Shown in pieces: positions 62,939 through 64,000 of a stretch of 64,000 nucleotides of DNA (its first letter is position 1; each line of letters opens with the position of its first letter). Source of the stretch: Cornus controversa (taxonomy: Eukaryota; Streptophyta; Magnoliopsida; Cornales; Cornaceae); contig CM048849.1 in the NCBI GenBank assembly GCA_026545225.1, forward strand, positions 45,284,336 through 45,348,335, written 5' to 3'. The position numbers and the translations under genes are program-made. The notes under the pieces are model-generated. The model worked only from the letters and a program-made list of their open reading frames with translations, did no database searches and was not told where the DNA came from.

Positions 62939-63275
62939 TTTGCTCGTAAGCTTATTCCTCAAGAAGAAAAGAAGTGCTGAGTTAAAATTTGTGATTCTTT
63001 TCCTACTACCCGTCATTTCATTGACATTGAAAAAGCAGGATTTCAATCTATTTAGTTTCTTTTCTAAATGGGGTCCACTTATACTCCACATCTTAATAAC
63101 TATATTAGTCCCAATTCCCCAAAATTTGAACAAGTTTAACTAACTGTCTTGAAATGAACTTGTACGAGATAGAAAAATTCGAAAGAATTGCTCCAACATT
63201 TGAACAATAAGTTTACATTTTAACTAGTAATTTGCTCATAAGCTTATTCCTCAAGAAGAAAAGAAGTGCTGAGTT
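62939..63275. repeat. 45-bp direct repeat pair
   Basis: Copies at 62939-62983 and 63231-63275 (tttgctc.taagcttattc ... gtgctgagtt) differ at one base. They lie 292 bp apart in the SYP61 upstream region. No other feature is recognised from 62710 to 63900. Confidence 0.85.
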
Positions 63276-63921
63276 TAGAGAGTAAAAATTCTAGGAGTAC
63301 GTTAAGAATGGAAACATATAAGATGATTAGAGTCAAAACCAAAAGTTCACAACAAATAGCAAGGGATCAATAATAGGTTCATTTAAAGTTGCACTATTTC
63401 AATTACTGACCATTGTTTATGAAATCATTTTCTCATACGGCCTCGTCCACATTGATTATCTCATCTATTCACTTTCAGATGTTGGGGGAAAGTCTCTAAT
63501 GCAATTTTCATCTCCATCAGACATTTAGAAACACTGTTACCATGTCACTTAATTTGTCAAATTGTACCCAAATCCATTTCTTGAGAAAAGAAGAAAGCAT
63601 TTTATAATATGCCAATTCCAATGTTGTAGATTGGTAGATTGCATAAAAAATAAGGATGTGCAAGTCATACTGAACATATAGACAGTCAATATATACAGGA
63701 ATTATGATGAATTTTTAGGCAATATTTACTCTCCAACTTTTGCCTGCTCACTCTTAAATCCTAGTTAGAGAAGGATTAAGTCCTGGACTCTATAGAAACC
63801 CCTCAAAAATAATTCATACCTCTCACAACCAACTCTAAACAACTCCCTAGATTTCTAGTTCTCTTGCTCTCTAAGTACCCATTACTCTTCTCTCTCCCCA
63901 AAACCTTCAAAGCTCCCATCA

Positions 63922-64000
63922 ATGGCTTTCTTCATGTGGATCTTGGCATTACTTGTGCTCATGGCCAGAATGGGTGGTATTCACACCAACCCCAAGCGTC
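63922..64000 (+). CDS. start of an unidentified secreted or membrane protein gene, cut by the window end
   Basis: ATG at 63922 in context atcaATGGC, a good plant initiation context, followed by 26 codons: MAFFMWILALLVLMARMGG then IHTNPKR. The hydrophobic start looks like a signal peptide. A weak TATA-like ctatagaaa lies at about 63789, 130 bases upstream. Too little is present to name a family. Divergent from SYP61. Confidence 0.5.
   Translation, partial: MAFFMWILALLVLMARMGGIHTNPKR

Overview
The window is nuclear DNA of a flowering plant, almost certainly a dicot. It is AT-rich, has long TE-filled introns with canonical GT..AG sites, and its three recognisable genes are closest in remembered sequence to dicot CASTOR, SAC9 and SYP61. 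A woody dicot is a guess from intron size and LINE style. No RNA genes, CRISPR arrays or bacterial-type features were seen.

Layout. (1) 1-4.5 kb: the last two coding exons of a CASTOR-type nuclear-envelope ion channel on +; the rest of the gene lies left of the window, and the intron before these exons holds a solo LTR nested in a hAT-like element. (2) 4.5-10.3 kb: intergenic and built largely of small DNA transposons. These are two hAT-type elements with perfect 8-bp target duplications, three copies of one foldback MITE each with a perfect 9-bp duplication, and a long-inverted-repeat element. (3) 10.3-50.6 kb: one gene on +, the full SAC9 phosphoinositide phosphatase, with 13 coding exons plus a probable 5' non-coding exon. 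The exons sum to 4932 nt (1643 codons plus stop) with every phase consistent. Its introns (up to 7.6 kb) carry SINEs, L1 and RTE LINE fragments, solo LTRs and a hAT element. (4) 52.4-62.7 kb: the full SYP61 Qc-SNARE on -, seven coding exons giving 248 aa, tail-to-tail with SAC9. Intron 4 holds a decayed copia element with a nested solo LTR. Intron 1 holds a mosaic LTR element and a perfectly bounded TRIM-like element. (5) 63.92 kb to the end: the first 26 codons of an unidentified + gene with a signal-peptide-like start.

The host genes are not an operon. SAC9 and SYP61 both act in endomembrane/phosphoinositide trafficking, but that link is background knowledge and their adjacency may mean nothing. 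Exon borders were set by hand from splice consensus, reading frame and family memory, without transcript data. TE borders are strongest where terminal motifs and target-site duplications agree.
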